From Rhodospirillum centenum SW (GTDB taxonomy: Bacteria > Pseudomonadota > Alphaproteobacteria > Azospirillales > Azospirillaceae), in the NCBI RefSeq assembly GCF_000016185.1, contig NC_011420.2:2562501-2626500 (forward strand): a stretch of 64,000 nucleotides of DNA, given 5' to 3'. The number at the start of each line of letters is the position of its first letter. The stretch's first letter is position 1. The translations under genes were made by a program, and so were the position numbers. Below are positions 25,749 through 33,796 of this stretch, piece after piece. The notes below the pieces were generated by a model. That model was not told the origin of the DNA, ran no database searches, and saw only the letters and a list, made by a program, of their open reading frames with translations.

Positions 25749-26423
25749 ATGGGCATCTTTTCCCGTCTCGGCGACATCGTGAATTCGAACATCAACTCCA
25801 TCCTGGATCGCGCCGAAGATCCGGAGAAGCTGATCCGCCTGATCATTCAGGAGATGGAGGACACCCTCGTCGAGGTCCGGTCCTCCGCCGTGAAGACCGT
25901 CGCGGAGAAGAAGGAACTGGAGCGCAAGCTGGCCGACCTGCGGCGCGAGTCGGAGGACTGGCAGCGCAAGGCCGAGTTCGCGCTGAGCAAGGACCGTGAC
26001 GATCTGGCCAAGGGGGCCCTGGTCGCCAAGGCCAAGCTGGCCGAGGCCGCCGAGTCCATGGCGACGGAGCTGGCCCGGCTGGACGAGGCCCTGTCCAAGA
26101 CCAACGAGGACATCGGGCAGCTCCAGCAGAAGCTGGCCGACGCCAAGGCCCGCGAGAAGGCCCTGGTGGCCCGCCACAAGACGGCGACGAACCAGCTCAA
26201 GGTCCGCACCCAGCTCTATGACAACCGCATCACCGACGCCTTCACCCGCTTCGAGCAGGTCGAGCGCAATCTCGACGTGCTGGAGGGCAAGGCCGAGGTG
26301 ATGGCGATGGGCCAGAAGAAGAGCCTGGCGGACGAGATCGCGGAACTCGAAGCCGACTCCAAGGTCGAGTCGGAGCTGCAGGCGCTGAAGGCCAGGCTGG
26401 CGGCGAAGTCTCAACCGGAGTAA
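25749..26423 (+). CDS. pspA: Phage shock protein A
   Basis: The 224-residue protein starts with MGIFSRLGDIVNSNINSIL, the amphipathic membrane-binding helix of the PspA/IM30 (ESCRT-III-like) family, followed by long coiled-coil helices to residue 220. PspA coats damaged inner membrane and, when unstressed, blocks PspF. Length equals E. coli PspA (222). The ATG at 25749 has GGAG about 11 bases upstream. Second gene of the operon; pspB follows 36 bases later. Confidence 0.97.
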   Translation: MGIFSRLGDIVNSNINSILDRAEDPEKLIRLIIQEMEDTLVEVRSSAVKTVAEKKELERKLADLRRESEDWQRKAEFALSKDRDDLAKGALVAKAKLAEAAESMATELARLDEALSKTNEDIGQLQQKLADAKAREKALVARHKTATNQLKVRTQLYDNRITDAFTRFEQVERNLDVLEGKAEVMAMGQKKSLADEIAELEADSKVESELQALKARLAAKSQPE

Positions 26424-26459
26424 GTGGCGTGGCGGGTTCGACCCAAGAGGGGGCTCAAG

Positions 26460-26690
26460 ATGCCTGAAGGCGCATTTGTCGTGGCGGTGGCGTTCCTGAC
26501 CATCGTCGCCCCGATCTGGATCATCTTCCACTACGTCACCAAATGGCGCATCGCCAAGACGCTCTCGGCCGACGACGAGAAGATGCTGGCCGATCTCTGG
26601 CACAGCGCGGCGCAGATGGAGGACCGGATCCGGTCGCTGGAGAAGATCCTCGATGCCGAGGCACCGGGCTGGAGGGCCAAGGCACCATGA
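26460..26690 (+). CDS. pspB: Phage shock protein B
   Basis: This 76-residue membrane protein has one N-terminal helix (FVVAVAFLTIVAPIWIIFHYV) and a cytoplasmic coiled coil (ADLWHSAAQMEDRIRSLEKIL) ending in DAEAPGWRAK, the PspB layout. PspB and PspC sense envelope stress and free PspF from PspA. The ATG at 26460 has GAGGGGG about 7 bases upstream; a GTG 12 codons before would begin at the pspA stop. The stop overlaps pspC by ATGA. A close relative of its C-terminal motif recurs at 27798-28019. Confidence 0.9.
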   Translation: MPEGAFVVAVAFLTIVAPIWIIFHYVTKWRIAKTLSADDEKMLADLWHSAAQMEDRIRSLEKILDAEAPGWRAKAP

Positions 26691-27421
26691 GCGATCCTTA
26701 TGACAGGGGTGGCGGCCCGCCGCCCTTCCGCAAGCACCGCTACAGCAGCATGCGCAGCCGTGGCGGCCGCCCGGGGTTCGACTGGGAGCGCGATCTCCTG
26801 GGCAAGGACCCCGGCCAGAGCTGGAGCGAGTATCTCGGTCTGGGCGGCATCGGGATGTCCCGGGGGGGCAAGGACCCGTGGACGGACCGGGGAATGGACC
26901 GCGGGACGGGCCGGGGGACGGCCAGGGGGACGGGACAGGGTCCCGCCCCCGGCCGGGACGCCTACGGCGGCTACGACACGGACCACGACCCGACCAGGGA
27001 GGCGTCTTCGATGCCACAGATGGACCCGATGTTCCGGTCGCCCAACCCGCACCGGCTCTACCGCAACACCCAGGACGGCAAGCTGGCCGGCGTCTGCGCC
27101 GGGATCGCCGACTACATCAATGTCGATGCCTGGATCGTCCGGCTGGGGCTGCTGCTGGGCCTGCCCTTCTTCTTCTTCGCGATCGTGGCCGGCTATGTCG
27201 TGCTCTGGATCGTGCTGAAGGAGCGGCCCTCCCACCTCTACGAAAGCCAGGAGGAGGAGCGGTTCTGGCGGTCGGTCACGACCCGGCCCGACCAGACCCT
27301 GGCGGGCCTGAAGACCAAGTTCCGCGAGCTGGACCGGCAGATCGGCGGCATGGAGAGCTACGTCGCCTCCCGCGAGTACGACCTGCACCGCCAGTTCCGG
27401 GACCTTGAAAAGAAGAAGTGA
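26687..27421 (+). CDS. pspC: Phage shock protein C with long N-terminal extension
   Basis: This 244-residue protein has a PspC domain at about 122-182 (PHRLYRNTQDGKLAGVCAGI, then a membrane helix FFFFAIVAGYVVLWIVL). Standard PspC has about 120 residues, so the first 115 are extra: a polar, Gly/Arg-rich region with repeats such as RGMDRGTGRGTARGTGQG. A helical tail (200-244, LDRQIGGMESYVASREYDL) resembles the C-terminal part of the next gene product. It is translationally coupled to pspB. The stress-sensing role is from the family; the roles of the extensions are unknown. Confidence 0.88.
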   Translation: MSDPYDRGGGPPPFRKHRYSSMRSRGGRPGFDWERDLLGKDPGQSWSEYLGLGGIGMSRGGKDPWTDRGMDRGTGRGTARGTGQGPAPGRDAYGGYDTDHDPTREASSMPQMDPMFRSPNPHRLYRNTQDGKLAGVCAGIADYINVDAWIVRLGLLLGLPFFFFAIVAGYVVLWIVLKERPSHLYESQEEERFWRSVTTRPDQTLAGLKTKFRELDRQIGGMESYVASREYDLHRQFRDLEKKK

Positions 27422-27450
27422 CGCGGGTCCTGCCCGCGGATGGAGGGGCC

Positions 27451-27693
27451 ATGACCACCGGACATCTGATCGCGATCGTCGCCCTGCTGATCCCCATCGT
27501 GAGCATCGTCACGTCACACATGCGGCGCTGGCAGAAACTGGAGATCAAGGCGGCCCAGCGCGAGGTCGAGCTGCGCCGCCGCTTCCGGGTGTTCGACGAG
27601 CTGGAGCGCCGCGTGGCCGACATGGAACGCCACGTCACCAGCAAGGAGTACCAGCTCGACCGCGAGATCGGCCGGCTGGCCGGGCGCCCCTGA
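27451..27693 (+). CDS. PspB-like small membrane protein (first extra copy)
   Basis: The 80-residue product has an N-terminal membrane helix (LIAIVALLIPIVSIVTSHM) and a charged coiled coil with FDELERRVADMERHV then TSKEYQLDREIGRL. The tail aligns with the PspC tail (FRELDRQIGGMESYV, ASREYDLHRQFRDL), sharing about 13 of 29 positions. GGAGGGG precedes the ATG. It follows pspC by 29 bases. By layout it is PspB-like; function inferred from the operon. Confidence 0.75.
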   Translation: MTTGHLIAIVALLIPIVSIVTSHMRRWQKLEIKAAQREVELRRRFRVFDELERRVADMERHVTSKEYQLDREIGRLAGRP

Positions 27694-27736
27694 TCCGGGA
27701 GGCCCCGATCCGGGAGGCCCTGAGCCGGGCGGTCCC
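27692..27736. repeat. Three 15-base tandem units after the first PspB-like gene
   Basis: GATCCGGGAGGCCCC, GATCCGGGAGGCCCT and the diverged GAGCCGGGCGGTCCC follow one another, beginning at the stop codon of the preceding gene and filling half the gap to the next one. Confidence 0.7.
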
Positions 27737-27797
27737 GCGCCGGGCGCCCCGATCCTCCTTCCCCACACCCCCGACCTGATGCCTGACGGAGTCCGAC

Positions 27798-28019
27798 ATG
27801 TTGAGCGGTGGTCAACTCGTTGCGCTGTTCGCCCTGGCGATCCCCATCGTCGCCATCGTCATGAACCACATGACCGGCTGGCGGAAGGCGAAGGCCCAGG
27901 GCCTGTCCGAAGGGGCGGCGGCCGAGCTTGCGGCCCGCGCCGCCGGCCTGGAGGACCGCGTCGGACAGCTTGAACGCATCCTGGACGCGGAAAGCCCCGG
28001 CTGGCGGGCCCGGCACTGA
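27798..28019 (+). CDS. PspB-like small membrane protein (second extra copy)
   Basis: The 73-residue product has one membrane helix (LVALFALAIPIVAIVMNHM) and a coiled coil ending in LEDRVGQLERILDAESPGW, almost the same ending as PspB (MEDRIRSLEKILDAEAPGW). It is therefore a paralogue of pspB and the last gene of the operon, 104 bases after the previous copy. No terminator of note was seen before the convergent VOC gene. Confidence 0.78.
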   Translation: MLSGGQLVALFALAIPIVAIVMNHMTGWRKAKAQGLSEGAAAELAARAAGLEDRVGQLERILDAESPGWRARH

Positions 28020-28058
28020 CACCCTGGGTCCGGCCCCGCACGTATCGGCCCCGCACCT

Positions 28059-28493
28059 CTAGCGGATCGGAGAAGCCAGCGCCCAGGTCACCCCGAACGG
28101 GTCGCGGAGCTGGCCGTAACGGTCGCCCCAGGCCATGTCCTGAAGCGGCATCGCCTCCGTCATCCCGGCGCCCACGGCCCGGTCCCACCAGGCCTGCACA
28201 TCGTCCACGGCGAGCAGCAGGGTGAATCCCTGGGCCGGCTGCTGCGGATAGCCCTGCTCCGGACAGGGGTCGCTCAGCATGACCGAGCCGCCGTTGATCA
28301 GCATGTGGACATGCATGGTCCGGCCCTTCTGGTCGGCGGCCCGGATGGCCCGCTGCTCCGCCCCCAGGGCCCGGCCATAGAAGGCGGCCGCCTCGATGGC
28401 GCCGTCCACCTGGAGATAGGGAACCACCCCGCCTTCGATGGCCGGCCGGTCCTCCGGCGCGGGGGTCTGCACGGCGTTGGCCTGCGCGTTCAT
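28059..28493 (-). CDS. VOC-superfamily protein (PhnB-like)
   Basis: The 144-residue protein has the VOC fold as in PhnB/3-demethylubiquinone methyltransferase-like proteins: VVPYLQVDGAIEAAAFYGRALGA near the N-terminus, HVHMLINGGSVMLSDP and the ending RYGQLRDPFGVTWALASP. The ATG at 28493 is 8 bases after GGAGGAG; an earlier ATG 6 codons upstream overlaps that site. Substrate unknown. It converges on the psp operon and diverges from the feruloyl-CoA synthase-like gene. Confidence 0.83.
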   Translation of the reverse strand: MNAQANAVQTPAPEDRPAIEGGVVPYLQVDGAIEAAAFYGRALGAEQRAIRAADQKGRTMHVHMLINGGSVMLSDPCPEQGYPQQPAQGFTLLLAVDDVQAWWDRAVGAGMTEAMPLQDMAWGDRYGQLRDPFGVTWALASPIR

Positions 28494-28859
28494 CTCTCGC
28501 TCTCCTCCCATGCCGCGGCAGAAGCCCCGCGGCCCACGCGGGAAACGCCGTCGCCCCCTGCTGCGTTCCGCGCGGGGGCGACGCTCCCCCCTCTTCCATT
28601 TCCCTTCGCCCCACCGCCCTGCGGACGGGGCGGGCGGGGTGCGGGTGGGGAATTGCGGGGGCGGGCGGGGCTGCTACACTCAGCGGAACCCGGCATCGGA
28701 CCGGGCGGCGGCGGGCGGTGTCCCGCCGACCTGAAGCAGAAACACAGAAACAAAAACAAAAACAAAAACAGAACCAGAAGCGGACCGCCGGGCACGATCC
28801 CGGGACGTGATCCCGGGCACGGCTGAGAGTGGGACGCACGACCACGAGGGAGGTCGCCC
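28494..28859. other. Divergent intergenic region VOC gene / acyl-CoA synthetase gene
   Basis: This 366-base gap contains GC-rich DNA from 28500 to 28735 without a supported gene, then an A-rich hexamer tract (28750-28773), then the leader and GAGGGAGG site of the synthetase. A promoter could not be placed. Confidence 0.6.
28750..28773. repeat. A-rich hexamer tandem repeat
   Basis: Four consecutive units of the CAAAAA type (first one shortened) form an almost pure A tract with C every sixth base, about 90 bases before the start of the acyl-CoA synthetase. It contrasts sharply with its 75% G+C surroundings. Confidence 0.8.
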
Positions 28860-30788
28860 ATGGACAGCATTCCAGCCCCGCACCCGGACTCCGCCCGCGC
28901 TCCGGAAACCGGCATCCCCTGGCGGGACACCGGCCTGATCCCGCCCGATGTCGTGGTGGAGCACCGGCCCGACGGCTGCATCCTGCTCCGTTCCGGCCTG
29001 TCCATGGAGCCGCCGGCGCGCAGCGTCATCGACTGGCTGCGCCGCTGGGCGGCGGAGGCGCCGGACCGGCCGATGCTGGTGCAGCGGGAGGCGCTGCCCG
29101 ACGGGCGCTGGGGCGACTGGCGCGGCCTGACCTATGCCGAGGCGCGCGAGCGGGCGGACCGGATCGGCCGTTCCCTGCTGGCCCTGGGGCTGGGACCGGA
29201 GCGGCCGGTGATGATCCTGTCCGGCAACGGCATCGAGCACGCGCTGCTGATGCTGGGGGCGCTGACGGTGGGGGTGCCGGTGGCCCCGGCCAGCCCGGCC
29301 TACAGCCTGCTGAGCCAGGACTGCGCCCGCATCCGCCACATCGCGGCGCTGCTGCGGCCCGGGCTGGTCTTCGCCGACCATGGCGGACGCTACGCCCGCG
29401 CCATCGCCGTGGCGCGGGAGGAACTGGGGCCGGACGTGCCGGTCGTCGTGCCGGATGGCGCCGCGCCCGCTGGAGCCTGTCTGCGCTTCGACGAGCTGGT
29501 CGGCGGCCCGCTGGACGCGGAGGAGCGCGCGCGGGTGGAGGCCGCCCACGCCGCCACGGGGCCGCGGACGGTGGCGAAATACCTGTTCACCTCCGGCTCC
29601 ACCGGCATGCCCAAGGCGGTGATCAACACCCAGGGCATGATGACGGCGAACCAGGCCATGTCGGCCGCCACCACCCGCTTCCCGGCGCCGGGCGTGCATC
29701 TGGACTGGCTGCCCTGGAACCACACCTTCGGCGGCAACCAGAACTTCAACGCCAACCTGCGCACCGGCGGCACCCTCTACATCGACGCCGGCAAGCCGCT
29801 GCCCGGCCAGTTCGCGGAGACGGTGCGGAACCTGCGGGAGATCAGCCCCACCACCTACGGCAACGTGCCGGTCGCCTATGCCATGCTGGCCGCCGCCCTG
29901 GACCAGGACGAGGCGCTGCGCCGCAGCTTCTTCTCGCGGCTGGAGGCGATGGCCTATGGCGGGGCGGTGCTGCCGCTGGAGGTCTGGCAGAAGATGCAGG
30001 ACCATGCCGTGCGCACGACCGGCAGCCGCATCCCCTTCCTGACCGGCTACGGCATGACGGAGACGGCGCCGACCGCGACCAGCGTCCACTGGGCGGCGCT
30101 GCCGGAGGCCGCCGGCACCATCGGCCTGCCGCTGCCGGGGGTGGAGCTGAAGCTGGCCCCGGTGGGGACCAAGTTCGAGCTGCGCATCCGCGGCCCCATC
30201 GTGACGCCGGGCTATTACAAGGACCCCGAGCGGACCCGCGCCGCCTTCGACGAGGAGGGGTTCTACCGCACCGGCGACGCCGGGCGCCTGATCGACCCGC
30301 GCGACCCGGCCCAGGGGCTGATCATGGACGGCCGGCTGGTGGAGGACTTCAAGCTGACCTCCGGCACCTGGGTGCATGTCGGCCCCCTGCGCATCGGGGT
30401 GCTGGACGCCTGCGCTCCGGTGCTGCTGGACGCCGTCGTCTGCGGCCTGTCGCGCGACGACGTGCGGCTGCTGGCCTGGCCCAACCTGATGGGCTGCCAG
30501 AAGCTGGCGGACGATCCCGGCGGCAGCCTGCCGCCGGCCATGCTGCTGGCGCATCCCGCCGTGCAGGGCCGGCTGCGCCAGGGCCTGCGCGACTGGAACG
30601 CCCGCAATCCGGGGCTGAGCACCCGGGTCCGGGCGCTGCTGCTGCTGACCGAGCCGCCGTCGATGGACGCGGGCGAGATCACGGACAAGGGCTACATCAA
30701 CCAGCGCGCCACGCAGGAGCGCCGCGCCGCCCTGGTCGGGGCGCTGTACGCCGACCCGGCGCCGGCGGGAACGATCCTGCTGGAGTAG
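28860..30788 (+). CDS. Feruloyl-CoA synthase-like AMP-forming ligase
   Basis: The 642-residue ANL-superfamily enzyme activates a carboxylic acid with ATP and joins it to CoA. The P-loop is YLFTSGSTGMPKAV, followed by WLPWNHTFGGNQNFN, YGMTETAPTA, the adenylate-binding FYRTGDAGRLID and, near the end, EITDKGYINQRA. The central blocks WNHTFGGN and the C-terminal DKGYINQRA are those of feruloyl-CoA synthases (Fcs) of lignin-type aromatic breakdown. No enoyl-CoA hydratase/aldolase (ech) or vanillin dehydrogenase is adjacent, so the natural acid is uncertain. GAGGGAGG lies about 7 bases before the ATG. It stands alone and converges on the CNNM gene. Confidence 0.85.
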   Translation: MDSIPAPHPDSARAPETGIPWRDTGLIPPDVVVEHRPDGCILLRSGLSMEPPARSVIDWLRRWAAEAPDRPMLVQREALPDGRWGDWRGLTYAEARERADRIGRSLLALGLGPERPVMILSGNGIEHALLMLGALTVGVPVAPASPAYSLLSQDCARIRHIAALLRPGLVFADHGGRYARAIAVAREELGPDVPVVVPDGAAPAGACLRFDELVGGPLDAEERARVEAAHAATGPRTVAKYLFTSGSTGMPKAVINTQGMMTANQAMSAATTRFPAPGVHLDWLPWNHTFGGNQNFNANLRTGGTLYIDAGKPLPGQFAETVRNLREISPTTYGNVPVAYAMLAAALDQDEALRRSFFSRLEAMAYGGAVLPLEVWQKMQDHAVRTTGSRIPFLTGYGMTETAPTATSVHWAALPEAAGTIGLPLPGVELKLAPVGTKFELRIRGPIVTPGYYKDPERTRAAFDEEGFYRTGDAGRLIDPRDPAQGLIMDGRLVEDFKLTSGTWVHVGPLRIGVLDACAPVLLDAVVCGLSRDDVRLLAWPNLMGCQKLADDPGGSLPPAMLLAHPAVQGRLRQGLRDWNARNPGLSTRVRALLLLTEPPSMDAGEITDKGYINQRATQERRAALVGALYADPAPAGTILLE

Positions 30789-30821
30789 CGGGCCGGAACC
30801 CGCGGGACTGGCGCCCGCGCC

Positions 30822-32126
30822 CTACGGCTCCTGCTGCGTCAGGCGGGAGACCATGACCTTGTCGATGCGGCGGGCGTCCATGTCCACCACCTCGAAGCGC
30901 CAGCCGTCATGGCTGAACCCTTCGCCGGCCTTGGGGATGTGGCCCAGCTTGAAGAGCACGAAGCCGGCGATGGTGTGGTACTCGCCGTCCTCGTCGCGCA
31001 GGCTGCGCAGGGAGAGCAGGCTCTCCACCTCCTCCACGGCCAGCATGCCGTCGATCAGGTAGGAGCCGTCGGCACGGCGGACCACGTCGGCCTCCTCGCC
31101 CTCCTCCCCCGCCTCGGGCAGGTCGCCGGCGATGGCCTCCATCACGTCGGTCAGGGTGGCGACGCCCTCGACGGAGCCGTACTCGTCCACCGCCACGGCG
31201 ATCTGCTGCCCGGTCTTCTTGAACAGCTCCAGCAGGCGCATGACCTCGGTGCCGTCATGCACGACCAGGGCGTCGCGGGTGGCGGCGCGCAGATCGAGGG
31301 GGCGCCCCGCGAACTGCGCCTCCAGCAGGTCGCGGATGTGGACGACGCCGACCACGTCGTCCAGGTCGCCGCGGCAGACGACGTAGCGGGAATGGCCCGC
31401 CTCCTGGATGTCGCGGCGCAGGCTGTCGGGATCGGCGTCCACGTCCAGCCAGTCCACGTCCAGCCGCGGCGTCATGATCGAGCGGACGGTGCGGTCCGAC
31501 AGGCGCAGCACGCCCTCGATCATCCGCTTCTCCTCCGGCTCGAACACGCCGCTGGCGGTGCCCTCGGCGATCAGGCTCTTGACCTCCTCCTCGGTCACCG
31601 TGGAGTCCGGCCTGTCCGGGATACGCAGCAGCTTCAGCATCGCCTCGGTCGACGCCCCCAGCAGCCAGACGAACGGCGCCGTGGCGCGCGACAGGCCCGA
31701 CATCACCGGGGCGGCGAAGGCGGCGATGCGCTCGGCATTGTTCAGCGCGATGCGCTTGGGCACCAGCTCGCCCGCGATCAGCGACAGATAGGTGATGATG
31801 ACGACGACGATGGCCGTGCCCAGCAGCGCGCCGTAGCCGGCCAGCGACGGCACCGTCTCCAGCACCCGGCCCAGCCGGTCGCCCAGGGTGGCGCTGCCGA
31901 CGGCACCGTTCAGGATGCCGATCAGGGTGATGCCGATCTGCACCGCGGAGAGGAACCGCGACGGGTCCTCCTGCAGGGCCAGCGCGGTACGGGCGGCGTG
32001 GCTGCCCTCCTCGGCCATCTGTTGCAGGCGGCCCCGGCGGGCGGAGACGACGGCCAGCTCGGACATGGCGAAGAAGCCGTTCAGGAGGATCAGCAGGACG
32101 ACGATCGAGATTTCAACGGAAAGCAT
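30822..32126 (-). CDS. CNNM/CorC-family membrane protein (hemolysin-like, DUF21-CBS)
   Basis: The 434-residue protein has a DUF21 membrane domain with four helices (1-190), two CBS domains (about 205-330: IMTPRLDVDWLDVDAD, YVVCRGDLDDVVGVVHI, IAVAVDEYGSVEGVATLTDVME) and a C-terminal CorC_HlyC domain (350-430). Relatives export or tolerate magnesium and cobalt; hemolysin is a historical label. The ATG at 32126 precedes the first helix directly. The 72-codon upstream extension is Arg/Pro-rich and rejected. Confidence 0.9.
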   Translation of the reverse strand: MLSVEISIVVLLILLNGFFAMSELAVVSARRGRLQQMAEEGSHAARTALALQEDPSRFLSAVQIGITLIGILNGAVGSATLGDRLGRVLETVPSLAGYGALLGTAIVVVIITYLSLIAGELVPKRIALNNAERIAAFAAPVMSGLSRATAPFVWLLGASTEAMLKLLRIPDRPDSTVTEEEVKSLIAEGTASGVFEPEEKRMIEGVLRLSDRTVRSIMTPRLDVDWLDVDADPDSLRRDIQEAGHSRYVVCRGDLDDVVGVVHIRDLLEAQFAGRPLDLRAATRDALVVHDGTEVMRLLELFKKTGQQIAVAVDEYGSVEGVATLTDVMEAIAGDLPEAGEEGEEADVVRRADGSYLIDGMLAVEEVESLLSLRSLRDEDGEYHTIAGFVLFKLGHIPKAGEGFSHDGWRFEVVDMDARRIDKVMVSRLTQQEP

Positions 32127-32316
32127 CTGTGGTCGGTGTGCGGTCGGGCCGGAGCGGCCCCGGGGCATCATAGGACCTGACCGGGCAAATGCGAAGGGCG
32201 CGCATGGTCCGCAGCGCGGTGCGGTGCAGCGGCGTTTCCCCGCGCGACGGGCGGCGGCATTTGACGCAGGGCGCGTGCGGCCTAGCTCTCCTGGCGTGCA
32301 GCGCCGCGAGGAGAGC

Positions 32317-32616
32317 ATGCAGAAGAACCTCTGGTACCGCATCGCGGACCTGGAGCAGGCGATCGACCGGGTGCTGGCGGAGCGCCGGAGCCGGCCGGGC
32401 CGCGCCCGCGCAGGCAGCGAGGCGCTGTTCGCCTCGCTGAGCCAGGACGACCGTGAACGGCTGGCCCAGCTTCTGGCCCAGGGCGTCTACGAGAACCTGA
32501 AGCGGATGGGCCACGATGACGAGGCGGCGCTGGCCATGACCGTGGCGGCGCTGGGCCGCCTGCTGGGCGACCGGGAGGACGATTTCGCCTCCATGCCGCC
32601 GGCCGGCTCGGCCTGA
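32317..32616 (+). CDS. Small helical protein of unknown function
   Basis: The 99-residue product is charged and helical throughout (MQKNLWYRIADLEQAIDRVL, LSQDDRERLAQLLAQGVYENL, ALAMTVAALGRLLGD) with no membrane segment or cysteine. GAGGAGAG sits about 6 bases before the ATG. Codon positions look genuine: third positions are mostly G or C. It is followed 116 bases later by a small membrane protein on the same strand. I do not recognise a family. Confidence 0.65.
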   Translation: MQKNLWYRIADLEQAIDRVLAERRSRPGRARAGSEALFASLSQDDRERLAQLLAQGVYENLKRMGHDDEAALAMTVAALGRLLGDREDDFASMPPAGSA

Positions 32617-32732
32617 CGGACGCAGGAGAGGCGCCGCAGGAGGGACGCCACGGGGGCAAGACAGCATGGGGGCTCGATTCCGCGCGCCGGCTGGGGCAGG
32701 CTGGGCTCACCCGGATTTGAGAGGGAGCGAGC

Positions 32733-33053
32733 ATGGACCCGGTTACCCAGGCGCGGCAGCAGGCCGGCCGTGAGCTTCAGACCCTGGCAGAGGATTTCGC
32801 CTCCAGCGACGAGGCGGCCTTCCTGCGCACCCGGATCGCCTACATCGTCATCTCGGTCGTGGTGACGCTGTTCCTGCTGGTGCTGACCATCGCCGGCGGC
32901 AACTGGCGTCAGCTCGGCCTGTTCTGGCTTCTCCTGCTGGCCGTGATGTGGGGCGCCTTCTGGCTGTCACAGCGGCGACAGCGGGCGCAGACCCACCGCC
33001 TGATGGAACTGGCGGAAAGCTGGCAGCGCAGCGCTGGCGTCCCGCCGCTCTGA
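32733..33053 (+). CDS. Small two-helix membrane protein of unknown function
   Basis: The 106-residue protein has two adjacent membrane segments (about 36-57, IVISVVVTLFLLVLTIAGG, and 62-80, LGLFWLLLLAVMWGAFWL), with an acidic N-terminus and a basic tail (SQRRQRAQTHR). GAGGGAGCG is about 5 bases before the ATG. It lies after the small helical protein and ahead of the convergent CIA30 gene. Unrecognised. Confidence 0.68.
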   Translation: MDPVTQARQQAGRELQTLAEDFASSDEAAFLRTRIAYIVISVVVTLFLLVLTIAGGNWRQLGLFWLLLLAVMWGAFWLSQRRQRAQTHRLMELAESWQRSAGVPPL

Positions 33054-33083
33054 GCCTGCCGCCGTCGGTCGGCGCGCAGGGCG

Positions 33084-33602
33084 TCAGGCCGGGCCGTAGA
33101 AGGCCAGCCGCCCCAGCGACAGGTCGGCGGCGAAGGCACGCCCGATGGCGACCAGCCCGACCCGGCGGAGCCGCCGCGTGTCCAGGGGCACGTCCGTCCG
33201 GTGCGGCACGAACCCGGCGAAGGGCAGGCGGACGGTGGTCCAGGCCGGCGGCGCGGCGAAGCCCTGGCGGTAGGACTGCCAGGGCCGGGCGATGTCCGTC
33301 GTGCGCAGGTGCAGGCCATAGCCCTCGCCGTTGCCCAGCACGTCCAGTTCCAGCCCGGCGAAGCCGGCGGCATCCACCGGCCCGCCGTCCGGAGCAAGGT
33401 CCAGCGCCATCTGGACGAAGCCGCCGTCGTTCTCCAGCCGCACCTCGCCGCGCAGGCGCAGGGCGGGACGGCCGGCCACCGTCTCGCGCGCCAGCACGGC
33501 GCGGGAGATGCCCCCCATCACCCCGTCCGTCACCACCCGCCAGACGGCCCCGTTGCCGGCCAGGGGATGCGGCGCCTCCAGCGCGTCGATCACGGTGAGC
33601 AT
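33084..33602 (-). CDS. CIA30-family protein (NADH:ubiquinone oxidoreductase intermediate-associated type)
   Basis: The 172-residue protein matches the CIA30/NDUFAF1 fold, a galactose-binding-like beta-sandwich: WRVVTDGVMGGIS near the N-terminus, GEVRLENDGGFVQMAL, then GLELDVLGNGEGYGLHLRT and VRLPFAGFVP. In mitochondria CIA30 is a complex I assembly factor. Bacterial versions are common and not proven to do this. No respiratory gene is nearby. Confidence 0.85.
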   Translation of the reverse strand: MLTVIDALEAPHPLAGNGAVWRVVTDGVMGGISRAVLARETVAGRPALRLRGEVRLENDGGFVQMALDLAPDGGPVDAAGFAGLELDVLGNGEGYGLHLRTTDIARPWQSYRQGFAAPPAWTTVRLPFAGFVPHRTDVPLDTRRLRRVGLVAIGRAFAADLSLGRLAFYGPA

Positions 33603-33796
33603 TGACCCGCTCCATCCAGGCGCCAGGACATCGCGGCCCCTTGTCGAGGGAATGGCGCTCCTCCAGGCCGGCTCCCCATGCCGGAAAGAGTCCCATGAGC
33701 TGCACGGAAGCAGGGGAGAATGCCTCTGGCGCGAATCATCATTCCAATCCTATTCTCATCGGATTCCTGCTCGCCGGAAAACATCTCAGGGCTGCG

